From Lachnospiraceae bacterium (GTDB taxonomy: Bacteria > Bacillota > Clostridia > Lachnospirales > Lachnospiraceae), in NCBI GenBank assembly GCA_017430085.1, contig JAFRNR010000014.1:43099-107098 (forward strand): 64,000 nt of DNA, given 5' to 3'. Made by a program: the position numbers and the translations under genes. The notes under the pieces were generated by a model. The model had not been told where the DNA came from. It searched no databases and saw only the letters and a list, made by a program, of their open reading frames with translations. Below are positions 17,023 to 24,939 of the stretch, piece by piece (within the stretch, counting starts at the first letter, position 1; the number at the start of each line of letters is the position of its first letter).

Positions 17023-17326
17023 GACGGATCTTGCTGGAGACCAGCTCGTGCTTGACGCTATACAGTTCCTGCTCCAGCGCCGCCTGCTTTTTGGTGAGTT
17101 CCTCCACCTGCGCCTGGGCCTTGAAATAATCGTCGGCCATGTTCAGGATCAGCGTCAGGTAGCGGAAATCCTCCGTCTGGCGCAGGTATCCCTGCGTCTT
17201 GGCCAGTTCCGCCGCCTTGCCGTTCACATACGTGGCGACGCGCTGCAGATAGGCCTCCTGCTCGGCCCCGCCGAGCACGTAGGATTTCCCCAGTAAAGTG
17301 ACTTCTGTATAGTTTTTCTCAGCCAT
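17009..17326 (-). CDS. zapA: Cell division protein ZapA
   Basis: Small FtsZ-associated protein of 105 aa that bundles Z-ring filaments. The N-terminal VTLLGKSYVLGGAEQEAYLQRVATYVN block matches the ZapA globular domain, and the remainder (about 45-100) is a long coiled coil. Length is typical. The start at 17326 has GGGAGG 8 nt upstream. Its 3' end overlaps the U32 gene, an arrangement seen in many Firmicutes. A promoter-like pair lies at 17396-17424. Confidence 0.92.
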   Translation of the reverse strand: MAEKNYTEVTLLGKSYVLGGAEQEAYLQRVATYVNGKAAELAKTQGYLRQTEDFRYLTLILNMADDYFKAQAQVEELTKKQAALEQELYSVKHELVSSKIRHDET

Positions 17327-17395
17327 GGAACAGGCCTCCCGGTCAACTCGATTTTACTGCGGGACCCAGGCGAAATGCCGCCGGATCCCAGTATC

Positions 17396-17424
17396 AGTAT
17401 AGTACGAAAACAGTCAAAACACAA
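17396..17424 (-). promoter_or_regulatory. Promoter of zapA-U32
   Basis: TTGTGT (revcomp of 17419-17424), a 17-nt spacer and TATACT (revcomp of 17396-17401), about 70 nt upstream of zapA. Confidence 0.55.
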
Positions 17425-17445
17425 GGGAGAAATACAATATCTATT

Positions 17446-17480
17446 AAGAAAAGAAAAAAGACCCCCAAGATATGGGGGTC
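17446..17480 (-). terminator. Terminator of the glycan/HIT operon
   Basis: GACCCCC/GGGGGTC stem at 17460-17480, followed on the minus strand by CTTTTTTCTTTTC. It lies just after the HIT gene stop (17499). Confidence 0.85.
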
Positions 17481-17498
17481 GGTGATTTTTCGAAAGTC

Positions 17499-17915
17499 TT
17501 ACGCTTCGAGCAGCGGCTTTATCAAAGCGGCGGTCTCCGCCATCTCCTCCGGCGTGGTCGTGCCCGGCTTCCAGAGGCCCAGCACGCCGTCGTCCGCGCG
17601 CCGCGGGATCACGTGCAGGTGGAAGTGGAAGACGGTCTGGCCGGCGGATAAGCCGTTGTTCTGGATCAGGTTGAAGCCGTCGTACCCGAGTGCTTTCATC
17701 TGCGCCGCGCCGACGCGCGCGCCGACCGCCATCGCATGGCCCAGCAGGTCCTCCGGCATCTCCGTCGCGTCCGCGTGATGCTCCTTCGGCAGCACCAGCG
17801 CGTGGCCCCGCGCCGCCGGTCCCAGGTCCAGGATCACCCGCACCCGGTCGTCCTCAAACAGCGTCGCCGAGGGGATCTCCCCCGCCGCGATCTTGCAGAA
17901 AATACAGTTTTCCAT
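17499..17915 (-). CDS. HIT family nucleotide hydrolase
   Basis: Histidine-triad protein of 138 aa. The N-terminal CIFCKIAAGEIPS and the C-terminal triad HFHLHVIPR (HxHxHxx) define the HINT/HIT branch, which hydrolyses adenosine phosphoramidate-type substrates. Cytoplasmic. It is the last gene of the run that starts near mscL, 15 nt after the flippase stop, and is followed by a strong terminator. The link to glycan export is positional only. Confidence 0.93.
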   Translation of the reverse strand: MENCIFCKIAAGEIPSATLFEDDRVRVILDLGPAARGHALVLPKEHHADATEMPEDLLGHAMAVGARVGAAQMKALGYDGFNLIQNNGLSAGQTVFHFHLHVIPRRADDGVLGLWKPGTTTPEEMAETAALIKPLLEA

Positions 17916-17930
17916 TCCGGTCTCCTCCTC

Positions 17931-19373
17931 TTATTTTCTCTTGAAATAACTTGCCAGCAGGGACTTCATCATCCCCAGCGCCCGCACCTTCAGCAGCGCC
18001 GCGCCCGCGAAATACAGCAGAATGCCCAGCGGGATCTGGATCAGCACCGTGGCCAGGTCGGGCAGTCCCAGAAACTGCACCGCATACACGGCGGCCGCCA
18101 TGACCAGCGCCAGCAGGATGTGCGGCGCCATGTCTTTGAGCTGCTCGCCGTAGCGGTAATTCAGCAGCTTCCGGTTCGGCCACGAATTGATCAGCTGCGA
18201 CATCACGGAGTTGAAAATGGAGCCCAGCGCCATCGCCAGCACGCTGATGTTCACCGTGACCAAAAGGGTCGTGATGCCCACGATCTTTTTCAGGATCTCC
18301 AGCTTCAGGAACAGGTCGCTGCGCCCCAGCGCCTTGATGGCGTTCAGGTTCGCGGTATGCACGCAGTAGAACGCGTAGACGAAGCAGAAGATCTGCAGGA
18401 AGGGCACGGCGGGCATCCACTGCTCGTGCAGCAGCAGGCGGACGAGCGGCGTCGCGCAGGCGGCCAGGCCCGCCATCATGGGCATGATGATGAAGGAACT
18501 GACCTGGATGGCCTTGCGTGTGGTCTCCTTGACCTTCGCGCGGTCGTCCTGCTCCGCCGCCATCACGGGCAGCAGCACGCTGTTCGTGGCGTCGTTGATA
18601 TTGGTCACCAGCAGGTTCGGGAACGTGTCGCCCTTGTTGTAAAACGCCAGGTCTATGTCAGTGTATTTCAGGGCGATCACCATCTGGTACAGCTTGCTGT
18701 AGACCGTGTCCACGAGCGTGGAGGCCAGCAGTTTCCAGGCATAGGAGAACAGGCCTTTGAGGCGTTCGAAGGAGAACATCCGCTTCGGGCGCCATTTGAC
18801 CGTGATCCAGAGGATGATCGTGTCGATCGTGATGTTGACCAGGTTCTGGACGATGAGGGCCCAGACACCGTAGCCGTTGTGCGCCATCCACAGGCCGACC
18901 ACCGCGGCGACGATGGTGCCGCCCAGCGTGGCGAAGAAGAAGCGCTTGAAGATCAGATTGCGCGCCACGTACGCGGTCTGGATGTTCTTGATGCCGCCGA
19001 AGATCAGGATCAGCCCCAGGCCGCGGATCGGCCAGATCAGGTCCGGATCTTTATTGATCTTCGCGACCAGCGGCGCTGCCGCGAACAGCAGCGCGTAGAG
19101 CACCACGCACATGACGATGTTGAAGTAGAAGACCGTGGAGAAATCCAGGTCGTCCGCGTCCTTTTTCTGGACCAGCGCGTCGTTCAGCCCGCAGCTCACG
19201 AAAACGCTGACGATGGTGGTGATGATCGTGACGATCGCCACCTGCCCGTACGGGTCCGGCCCCAGCAGCTGCGCCAGGCGGATGGATACGATAAAAGAGA
19301 CGCCCTGCGCGCCGAAGCGCTCCAGGAAGCGCCAAAGGAAATTGGAAGAGATGCGCCGGCCGTTGTCACCCAT
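17931..19373 (-). CDS. Wzx-like polysaccharide flippase (MOP family)
   Basis: Integral membrane protein of 480 aa with about 12-14 hydrophobic helices and an N-terminus (NFLWRFLERFGAQGVSFIVSIRLAQLLGP) typical of the WzxC/oligosaccharide flippase group. It would move undecaprenyl-linked glycan units across the membrane. It overlaps the GT2 gene by 8 nt and follows sugar-processing genes, which supports the role. Cargo cannot be inferred. Confidence 0.9.
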   Translation of the reverse strand: MGDNGRRISSNFLWRFLERFGAQGVSFIVSIRLAQLLGPDPYGQVAIVTIITTIVSVFVSCGLNDALVQKKDADDLDFSTVFYFNIVMCVVLYALLFAAAPLVAKINKDPDLIWPIRGLGLILIFGGIKNIQTAYVARNLIFKRFFFATLGGTIVAAVVGLWMAHNGYGVWALIVQNLVNITIDTIILWITVKWRPKRMFSFERLKGLFSYAWKLLASTLVDTVYSKLYQMVIALKYTDIDLAFYNKGDTFPNLLVTNINDATNSVLLPVMAAEQDDRAKVKETTRKAIQVSSFIIMPMMAGLAACATPLVRLLLHEQWMPAVPFLQIFCFVYAFYCVHTANLNAIKALGRSDLFLKLEILKKIVGITTLLVTVNISVLAMALGSIFNSVMSQLINSWPNRKLLNYRYGEQLKDMAPHILLALVMAAAVYAVQFLGLPDLATVLIQIPLGILLYFAGAALLKVRALGMMKSLLASYFKRK

Positions 19374-20352
19374 GCTGCTCTCCTCCCCGGTTTTTCAGTT
19401 TCGCCAGGAACGGCAGGGCCTTTTTGAGGGCCGCGCGCCGCTGCTGTTTTTTATAGGCGTCGTAGAAAGGCTTGAGGTCCGCGTCCCGCGCGGCTTCGTC
19501 CGCCCGCCCCTGCTCTTTCAGGGCCAGAAAGCGGTACTCGGCCAGGACGTGGCGGCGGTAGGCCTTGGCTTTTTCGATCTCTTCGTGGAAGCGGCCGTCA
19601 TAGTGCGCGTCCACGCGGTCCAGCATGTCGGACATGACGGCTTCGTGGTCCAGGCGCGCCTGCACGTCCCGCCACACGTCGGCGGTCCAGGATCCCTTCA
19701 CGCCCTCGTTGTGCACGCACATCGGCGCGGCCAGGTAGCGGACTTTGCCGAGGATGGCGGCGTGGAGCAGCCAGGGGTAATCGCCCACGCCGGAGACGAA
19801 AAAGGCGTCCGGCAGGGCTTCGCCGACTTCGCGGCGCATCAGGAAGGAGTTGGTGGCGAACAGGCCCGCGCCGTTCACGATGATCTCCTCCCGCGAATAA
19901 TCGCGGTCCTCTTCCTCCGCCGGGTACAGCACGTCCTCCGCGGGATCCGTCCCCTCGCGGTGCAGCACGCCGCGGTGCACGCACATCGAGTAGTCCGGGT
20001 GCGCCTCCAGGAAATCGGCCTGGCGCTGCAGTTTGAGCGGGTCCGTGAACTGGTCGTCCCCGTCGCAGACCGCGAAATATTTGCCCTGCGCCTTCGGGTA
20101 CAGGAAGGTCTTCATGATGGGGGTGTCCGGCTTGGAGAACTGGTTTTCCGTCTGGTAGATGGGTTTGATGATGTCCGGGTAGCGCGCCTCGAATTCGCGG
20201 ATGACGGCGGCGGTGCCGTCCGGAGAGGCGTCGTCGTGCACGATAACCTCAAAGGGGAAGTCCGTCTGCTGCATCACAAAACTTTCCAGCGTCTGCCGGA
20301 TGTAGGATTCGTGATTGTAAGCCAGGCAAAGGACGGAAACCAGAGGGGTCAT
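19366..20352 (-). CDS. Family 2 glycosyltransferase
   Basis: GT-A fold glycosyltransferase of 328 aa. The N-terminal VSVLCLAYNHESYIRQTLES and VIVHDDASPDGT give the nucleotide-binding region, and YFAVCDGDDQF (about residues 92-102) carries the DxD-type metal site. The C-terminal third is charged and helical. No membrane anchor. It lies between the DegT aminotransferase and the flippase, so it probably adds one residue of a surface glycan. Donor and acceptor are unknown. Confidence 0.9.
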   Translation of the reverse strand: MTPLVSVLCLAYNHESYIRQTLESFVMQQTDFPFEVIVHDDASPDGTAAVIREFEARYPDIIKPIYQTENQFSKPDTPIMKTFLYPKAQGKYFAVCDGDDQFTDPLKLQRQADFLEAHPDYSMCVHRGVLHREGTDPAEDVLYPAEEEDRDYSREEIIVNGAGLFATNSFLMRREVGEALPDAFFVSGVGDYPWLLHAAILGKVRYLAAPMCVHNEGVKGSWTADVWRDVQARLDHEAVMSDMLDRVDAHYDGRFHEEIEKAKAYRRHVLAEYRFLALKEQGRADEAARDADLKPFYDAYKKQQRRAALKKALPFLAKLKNRGGEQHG

Positions 20353-20364
20353 GGGCAGTCTCTC

Positions 20365-21480
20365 TTATCGGAGGATGATGTCGCAGATGCGGTCGACGTC
20401 GTCCGCCGCCAGGTCCGCGTAGAGCGGCAGGGTCAGGACCCGGTCCGCGATGTGCGCGGCGATCGGGGTCTTCTCCCGGCCCGCAGTGGGCAGATCGCGG
20501 TAGCAGTCGATATCGTTGGTCAGCGGGTAAAAATATTTGCGGGGGACGATGTCCTCGGCCGCGAGCTTATCGAAGATCTCATCGCGGCTCTCCTTGTACC
20601 CGTCGAAAACGACGGGGAAATACGCATGGTTAGGCGTGACGTTCGCCTGCGGCTCCGCCAGCACGATGCCGGGCCGGCCGGACAGGCGCGCGCGGTAATG
20701 CGCCACCACCCGGCCGCGCTTTTCGATCTCGCCGGTCACGTGGCGCAGGTTGCACAGGCCCATGGAGGCCTGGAATTCGCTCATCTTGGCGTTGCCGCCG
20801 ACGTAGGCCACTTCTTCCGGCCCGCGGATGCCGAAGTTCTTGAGATCGTTCAGCAGCTGCGGCAGGGCGTCGCTGTGGTAAGCGAGCGCACCGCCTTCGA
20901 TGGTATGGAAGACCTTGGTGGCGTGGAAGCTGAACATCGAGATATCGCCGAAGGACGCGCTGCTGACCGGCGCCCCGTCGGGCTGCTGCCGGAACACGCC
21001 GAACGCGTGGGCCGCGTCGTAGATCAGCGGCAGGTGGTATTCCTCCGCCAGGCGGGCGAAGGCGTCCACGTCGCAGAGCCGGCCGTACACGTGCACGGGG
21101 AGGATCGCGACGGTCTTTTCCGTGATCAGCGCGCGGACCTTCTCCGGGTCCAGCGTGTACGTGACCGGATCGATATCCGCGAACACCGGGACCAGCCCGT
21201 TGCGGGTGATGGCGTGCGTGGTGGACACGAAAGTGTACGGCGTGGTGATCACTTCCCCGCCCGCGGGCAGGTGCAGCGACGCGACCGCGGTCTCCAGGGC
21301 CAGGTGGCCGTTGGTGAACAGCGTCACGTGCGGGATGCCGAAATAATCCGCCAGAGCCGCTTCCAGGGCCTGGTGCTTCGCGCCCATATTGGTCAGCCAG
21401 TGGGAATCCCACAGGTCTTTGAGCTCCGCGCAGAATTCGTCAAAATCCGGCAGGGAGGAACGGGTCACATTGATACGCAT
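20365..21480 (-). CDS. DegT/DnrJ/EryC1/StrS aminotransferase
   Basis: PLP enzyme of 371 aa of the sugar-aminotransferase family, making 3- or 4-amino nucleotide sugars. Visible: VTLFTNGHLALE, TTPYTFVSTTHAI, IYDAAHAFGV (the cofactor Asp), and MFSFHATKVFHTIEGG with the Schiff-base Lys, then GIRG and NAKMSEFQA. It sits 11 nt after the SDR stop in the glycan operon. It may make an amino sugar for that glycan. The neighbouring SDR and ATP-grasp genes leave room for a non-sugar product. Confidence 0.92.
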   Translation of the reverse strand: MRINVTRSSLPDFDEFCAELKDLWDSHWLTNMGAKHQALEAALADYFGIPHVTLFTNGHLALETAVASLHLPAGGEVITTPYTFVSTTHAITRNGLVPVFADIDPVTYTLDPEKVRALITEKTVAILPVHVYGRLCDVDAFARLAEEYHLPLIYDAAHAFGVFRQQPDGAPVSSASFGDISMFSFHATKVFHTIEGGALAYHSDALPQLLNDLKNFGIRGPEEVAYVGGNAKMSEFQASMGLCNLRHVTGEIEKRGRVVAHYRARLSGRPGIVLAEPQANVTPNHAYFPVVFDGYKESRDEIFDKLAAEDIVPRKYFYPLTNDIDCYRDLPTAGREKTPIAAHIADRVLTLPLYADLAADDVDRICDIILR

Positions 21481-21491
21481 GGGGTGTGCTC

Positions 21492-22262
21492 CTAAATATA
21501 TTCGCCGGCGGTCACGCGGAACACGCTGCCGGTCATCATGGCGGAGGCGTCGGACATCAGGTAGACCAGGGCCTCCAGGTAATCGCTGCGTTCCAGCATG
21601 CGGCCCATGGGCAGGATCTCCGCCGCGCGCCGGCGCAGCTGGGCCTCGCTTTCGCCCTGCGAGCGGCGCAGCGCCACTTCGCCTTCGGTGGGCGTCCAGC
21701 CCAGGGTCAGGTAATTGCAGCGGATCTGCTCCGTGGCGTAATTGTGCGCGATGTGCTCCATCAGGATGCGCAGGACGCCTTTGGAGCAGGCGTACGCCGC
21801 GCGGTCCTTCTGGCCGCCCCAGGCGTGGGCGGAGCCGGTCAGGACGATGGTGCCGCCGCCCTGCTTCCGCATGGGCTCCAGCGCCTGCTGGATGCAGAAG
21901 AACGCCGCGCGGAAGTTGATGTTCATCACCCGGTCGAACGTTTCCTGGTCGCAGGTGTCCAGCGGCGAGACCGGCGTGATGCCGGCATAGATGTACAGGC
22001 CGTCGATGCGGCCGAAATGCTTCACCGTTTCGTCGATCAGCTTGCGGCAGTCCTCCACCTTCTCCAGGTCCGTGTGGACGAACAGCCCTTCGCTGCCGTA
22101 GGTCTCCATCAGGCGCACGGAGCGGTTGGCGGCCTCTTCATCCCGGCCGCCGATCACGACTTTCGCGCCGCGGCGGGCGAATTCCTCCGCCGCTGCCCGG
22201 CCGACGCCCTTGGTGCCGCCGGAGACGACGATCACTTTTCCTGTCAGTTCCTTGTCTGTCAT
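21492..22262 (-). CDS. Short-chain dehydrogenase/reductase
   Basis: Classical SDR of 256 aa. The cofactor loop is GGTKGVGRAAA (TGxxxGxG variant), the strand-4 NNAG motif is replaced by IYAGI, the catalytic Ser lies in VLTGSAH, and Tyr-x3-Lys is YACSK. It overlaps the ATP-grasp gene by 4 nt, so the two are co-translated. Probably a NAD(P)H-dependent reductase in synthesis of a glycan substituent; the substrate is unknown. Confidence 0.88.
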   Translation of the reverse strand: MTDKELTGKVIVVSGGTKGVGRAAAEEFARRGAKVVIGGRDEEAANRSVRLMETYGSEGLFVHTDLEKVEDCRKLIDETVKHFGRIDGLYIYAGITPVSPLDTCDQETFDRVMNINFRAAFFCIQQALEPMRKQGGGTIVLTGSAHAWGGQKDRAAYACSKGVLRILMEHIAHNYATEQIRCNYLTLGWTPTEGEVALRRSQGESEAQLRRRAAEILPMGRMLERSDYLEALVYLMSDASAMMTGSVFRVTAGEYI

Positions 22263-23551
22263 GCCAGCTCCAGCGCTTTGTCCGCATCGAACGCGGTGAG
22301 GACCATGTCCCGGCCCTCTTCGTCATAAACCTTCACGGCGGCGGCGTATTCTTTGAGCGCCGCGGCCAGTTCTTCCTTTGTATTGCAGATCAGGTACAGG
22401 CGCGTCAGCACCTGCTTTTCCGTCCCGACCCATTCGGGGAGGACGGTGTCGCCTTCATGGAGGCGCACGATGTTCGCGACGACGCGCGGGTCGTCCGCCG
22501 CTTTATCCAGGCCTTCGATGCGGGCGATAGTCCCCTGCCGCAGCAGGAACCACTGCGTCGCGCCCCATTTGCCGCGGAAGCGGGCGTCGTCGTCCTGCGC
22601 CAGGTCCACGCCGCCTTCGCTGCCGGTCAGGGCAAAGCGGATCAGCATCTCGCGCTGGTCGAAGCCGTGGACGGCCTTCATCAGCAGGTGCGGGGCCTCG
22701 CCCTGCAGGCGGAAGCCCGTGTCGTATACGTAAAACTCGCCGTCCTCGTAGAACGCGGACAGCATCAGCACGCCGTTCCGGATGCCGATGGCCTTGAAGA
22801 GGCGCAGCGCGTTGGCATGCATGCGTTCAAAATACTCGTCGATGTGCTTGGACGGGTAGGTGCCGCCCAGGCAGACCCGGGACAGGCCCGGCTGTTCGTC
22901 CGTGGTGTAGCGGTCGTAGATGCAGGACGCGCTGCAATAGCCGTCCTTGAATGTGTAGTACAGGCCCATGTCCTCGCACTGCATGTAGCGCTCCACGATG
23001 AAGCGGCGGGCGCGGGAGGCGTCCAGAGCCTTTTCGACCGCGGCCGGGATCTCCGCTTCGGAGAAGCAGACGGTCATGCCCATGCCGCTGCAGCTGTCCA
23101 CGGGCTTCACCATGACCGGGTAGACGATCTTGTCCAGGTCCTCGCGGCGCAGGCGCTCGTCCAGGTAGTACTCGGGCACGCCGTGCACGCCGTAGCGCTC
23201 GCAGGTGGCCTTGAAAATGTCCTTGTAAGAGAACACGTCCACGATGTCCTGTGTGGCATAGCAGTGGAAGCCAAGGGCGTCACACACCTTGCAGTAGGCG
23301 GGGACCAGGATGTCCGCGACGCCGACCAGCACGCCGTCCACCTGCTCTTCGCGGGCGAGGGCGACCAGGCCGGGGACGTCCAGGCCGTCCACGTCGCAGG
23401 CCTTCCAGGCGCACTTCTTGGCCGCGTCCTCCGGGCGGTTGCTGGTGACCAGGGTCTTCACGCCCAGGGAGTTGGCGAGTTCCACGAGCGGGATGGTCTC
23501 GGGGTTGGCGCCGAGGATCAGTAATTTTTTGCCGGTCAGGTCATTTTTCAT
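22259..23551 (-). CDS. ATP-grasp ligase of the glycan cluster
   Basis: ATP-grasp enzyme of 430 aa, forming an acyl-phosphate and then a C-N or C-S bond. The N-terminal LLILGANPETIPLVELANSLG is a pre-ATP-grasp Rossmann domain; the ATP-grasp part shows VMVKPVDSCSGMGM, FIVERYM and the metal-binding YVYDTGFRLQGEAPH. The start at 23551 has AAGGAG 6 nt upstream; the frame to 23581 runs into repeat A. Encoded with an SDR and a DegT aminotransferase, it may attach an amino acid or acyl group to a sugar. Substrates cannot be named. Confidence 0.85.
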   Translation of the reverse strand: MKNDLTGKKLLILGANPETIPLVELANSLGVKTLVTSNRPEDAAKKCAWKACDVDGLDVPGLVALAREEQVDGVLVGVADILVPAYCKVCDALGFHCYATQDIVDVFSYKDIFKATCERYGVHGVPEYYLDERLRREDLDKIVYPVMVKPVDSCSGMGMTVCFSEAEIPAAVEKALDASRARRFIVERYMQCEDMGLYYTFKDGYCSASCIYDRYTTDEQPGLSRVCLGGTYPSKHIDEYFERMHANALRLFKAIGIRNGVLMLSAFYEDGEFYVYDTGFRLQGEAPHLLMKAVHGFDQREMLIRFALTGSEGGVDLAQDDDARFRGKWGATQWFLLRQGTIARIEGLDKAADDPRVVANIVRLHEGDTVLPEWVGTEKQVLTRLYLICNTKEELAAALKEYAAAVKVYDEEGRDMVLTAFDADKALELA

Positions 23552-23566
23552 AAATGGCTCCTTATC

Positions 23567-23592
23567 GGGCCGATGAAACATCGGCCCTTACG
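23567..23592 (+). repeat. Palindromic repeat family A, copy 2
   Basis: GGGCCGATG-AAA-CATCGGCCC followed by TTACG, between the MBL and ATP-grasp genes. Relative to copy 1 the stem shows a compensated A-T/T-A swap. Confidence 0.8.
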
Positions 23593-23617
23593 AAAGGGAT
23601 CGGTTCTTGCCCGGCCC

Positions 23618-24379
23618 CTACAGGGTATATTCTTCCCCGGTGCACATAAACAGGAAGTCCTGCTCCGGGTATTCTTTCGTCATGCATTCATAAAACAGGT
23701 CCGCGCGGCCGCCGTGGGAGGCGAACATGCCGAAGTGGCAGGGGACCAGAAGGCGGGGCTTCACCAGGGCTGCGAGGGTCGCGCAGTCCTTCCAGTCCAG
23801 GTTGCCGTACGCGCCGTTGATGGGGGCGGCCATCAAGTCTACCGAGCCGTCGGACAGGTATTCGGGGACGAGGTCCGGGCGCAGGCAGGTGTCGCCCGCG
23901 AAAAGCAGGCGCTTCCCGTCGCATTCCGCCAGCAGGCCGACCGCCTGCGGCGCGCCGGTGCCGTGGTCGCAGGAAATGAAGTGCAGGCGGAAGCCGTCCG
24001 CTTCCACGCGGTCTCCCGGCGACACGAAGCGGACGCGGGATTCGTCCAGGCCGTTCCCCTTCACCAGGCCGCGGCAGTCCTGCGCGGCAAATAAAACGCT
24101 CCCCGCCCTGAACAGGGCGGGCATGGCGTCCGCGTCATAATGATCGGCATGGCAGTGGGTGGCCACGATCACGTCCGACGGCAGGTCCTCCGGAGCGATC
24201 GGGGCGGGGATCAGGCGCTTGAAGCCGTCATTGCCCTCCATCGTCCGGACCCAGTCGCTTAAGTACGGGTCGATCAGCAGCCATTTTCCTGCCCCGTTTT
24301 GTACGGCAAAGCCCGCCTGACCTAAAAAGAACAGGCGGGGCTTCGGATTCCGTGCGGAGCGCATCAGGTCCCGCAGCAT
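23618..24379 (-). CDS. MBL-fold metallohydrolase (UlaG-like)
   Basis: Metallo-beta-lactamase fold protein of 253 aa. The metal motif is THCHADHYD (about residues 74-82); further ligands are seen in ISCDHGTG, FAGDTCLR and LLVPCHFGMF. The arrangement resembles UlaG/RNase Z-like lactonases. The N-terminal LFFLGQAGFAVQ and LLIDPYLSDW strands are typical. It starts 24 nt after mscL and precedes the glycan genes. A phospho-lactonase or phosphodiesterase activity is possible; substrate unknown. Confidence 0.87.
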   Translation of the reverse strand: MLRDLMRSARNPKPRLFFLGQAGFAVQNGAGKWLLIDPYLSDWVRTMEGNDGFKRLIPAPIAPEDLPSDVIVATHCHADHYDADAMPALFRAGSVLFAAQDCRGLVKGNGLDESRVRFVSPGDRVEADGFRLHFISCDHGTGAPQAVGLLAECDGKRLLFAGDTCLRPDLVPEYLSDGSVDLMAAPINGAYGNLDWKDCATLAALVKPRLLVPCHFGMFASHGGRADLFYECMTKEYPEQDFLFMCTGEEYTL

Positions 24380-24403
24380 AAAACACCTCTCTGATATGGT
24401 TCC

Positions 24404-24859
24404 TTATTCCTCAGGCAGTTCGGACGTGCAGTGAGGGCAGCGCACCGCATCCAGCGGGATCTCGCTCTTGCAGAACGGGCAGATCTTGGTGGTGGGGGCG
24501 GCAGGCGCTTCTTCCTTGCCGGCTTCGCGCGCCTTGTTGATGGCCTTCACGATCATGAACACGATCAGCGCGAGGATCAGGAACGTGATGATGGCCGCGA
24601 TGAAGGCGCCGAACTTGATGGCGACTTCTTCGATCGGTTCGCCGGTCACTTTGTCCACACCCGCTTCATGGATCACGATCTTCAGCGAATTGTCCAGGTT
24701 GTCGATGCCCGGGATCAGCGACAGCAGAGGATTGACGATATTGCCGGTGAAGGCCGTCACCAGAGCCGTGAACGCACCGCCGATGATCACGCCGATGGCC
24801 ATGTCGACCATGTTGCCCTTCACGGCGAATTCCTTGAATTCCTTCATGAACTTCTTCAT
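24404..24859 (-). CDS. mscL: Large-conductance mechanosensitive channel MscL with C-terminal zinc ribbon
   Basis: Pentameric osmotic safety channel. The N-terminal MKKFMKEFKEFAVKGNMVDMAIGVIIGGAF is the classic MscL S1/TM1 region, and TM2 lies at about 80-105. The usual C-terminal helix is followed by an Ala/Pro/Thr linker and a zinc ribbon (CPFC and CPHC, near 126-145), giving 151 aa. A TTGCAT-17-TAAAAT promoter lies at 24911-24939. MBL follows at 24 nt. Channel identity is very firm; the ribbon's role is unknown. Confidence 0.95.
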   Translation of the reverse strand: MKKFMKEFKEFAVKGNMVDMAIGVIIGGAFTALVTAFTGNIVNPLLSLIPGIDNLDNSLKIVIHEAGVDKVTGEPIEEVAIKFGAFIAAIITFLILALIVFMIVKAINKAREAGKEEAPAAPTTKICPFCKSEIPLDAVRCPHCTSELPEE

Positions 24860-24910
24860 ATTTCTTCCTCCTCGGACGGGTCCGGCCGTTTCGCATCCGG
24901 TCCCGCCTGT

Positions 24911-24939
24911 ATTTTACTCCTTTCAGGACAGAAATGCAA
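24911..24939 (-). promoter_or_regulatory. Promoter of mscL
   Basis: TTGCAT (revcomp of 24934-24939), a 17-nt spacer and TAAAAT (revcomp of 24911-24916). The same hexamer pair and spacing precede the LCP gene (36942-36970). Confidence 0.7.
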
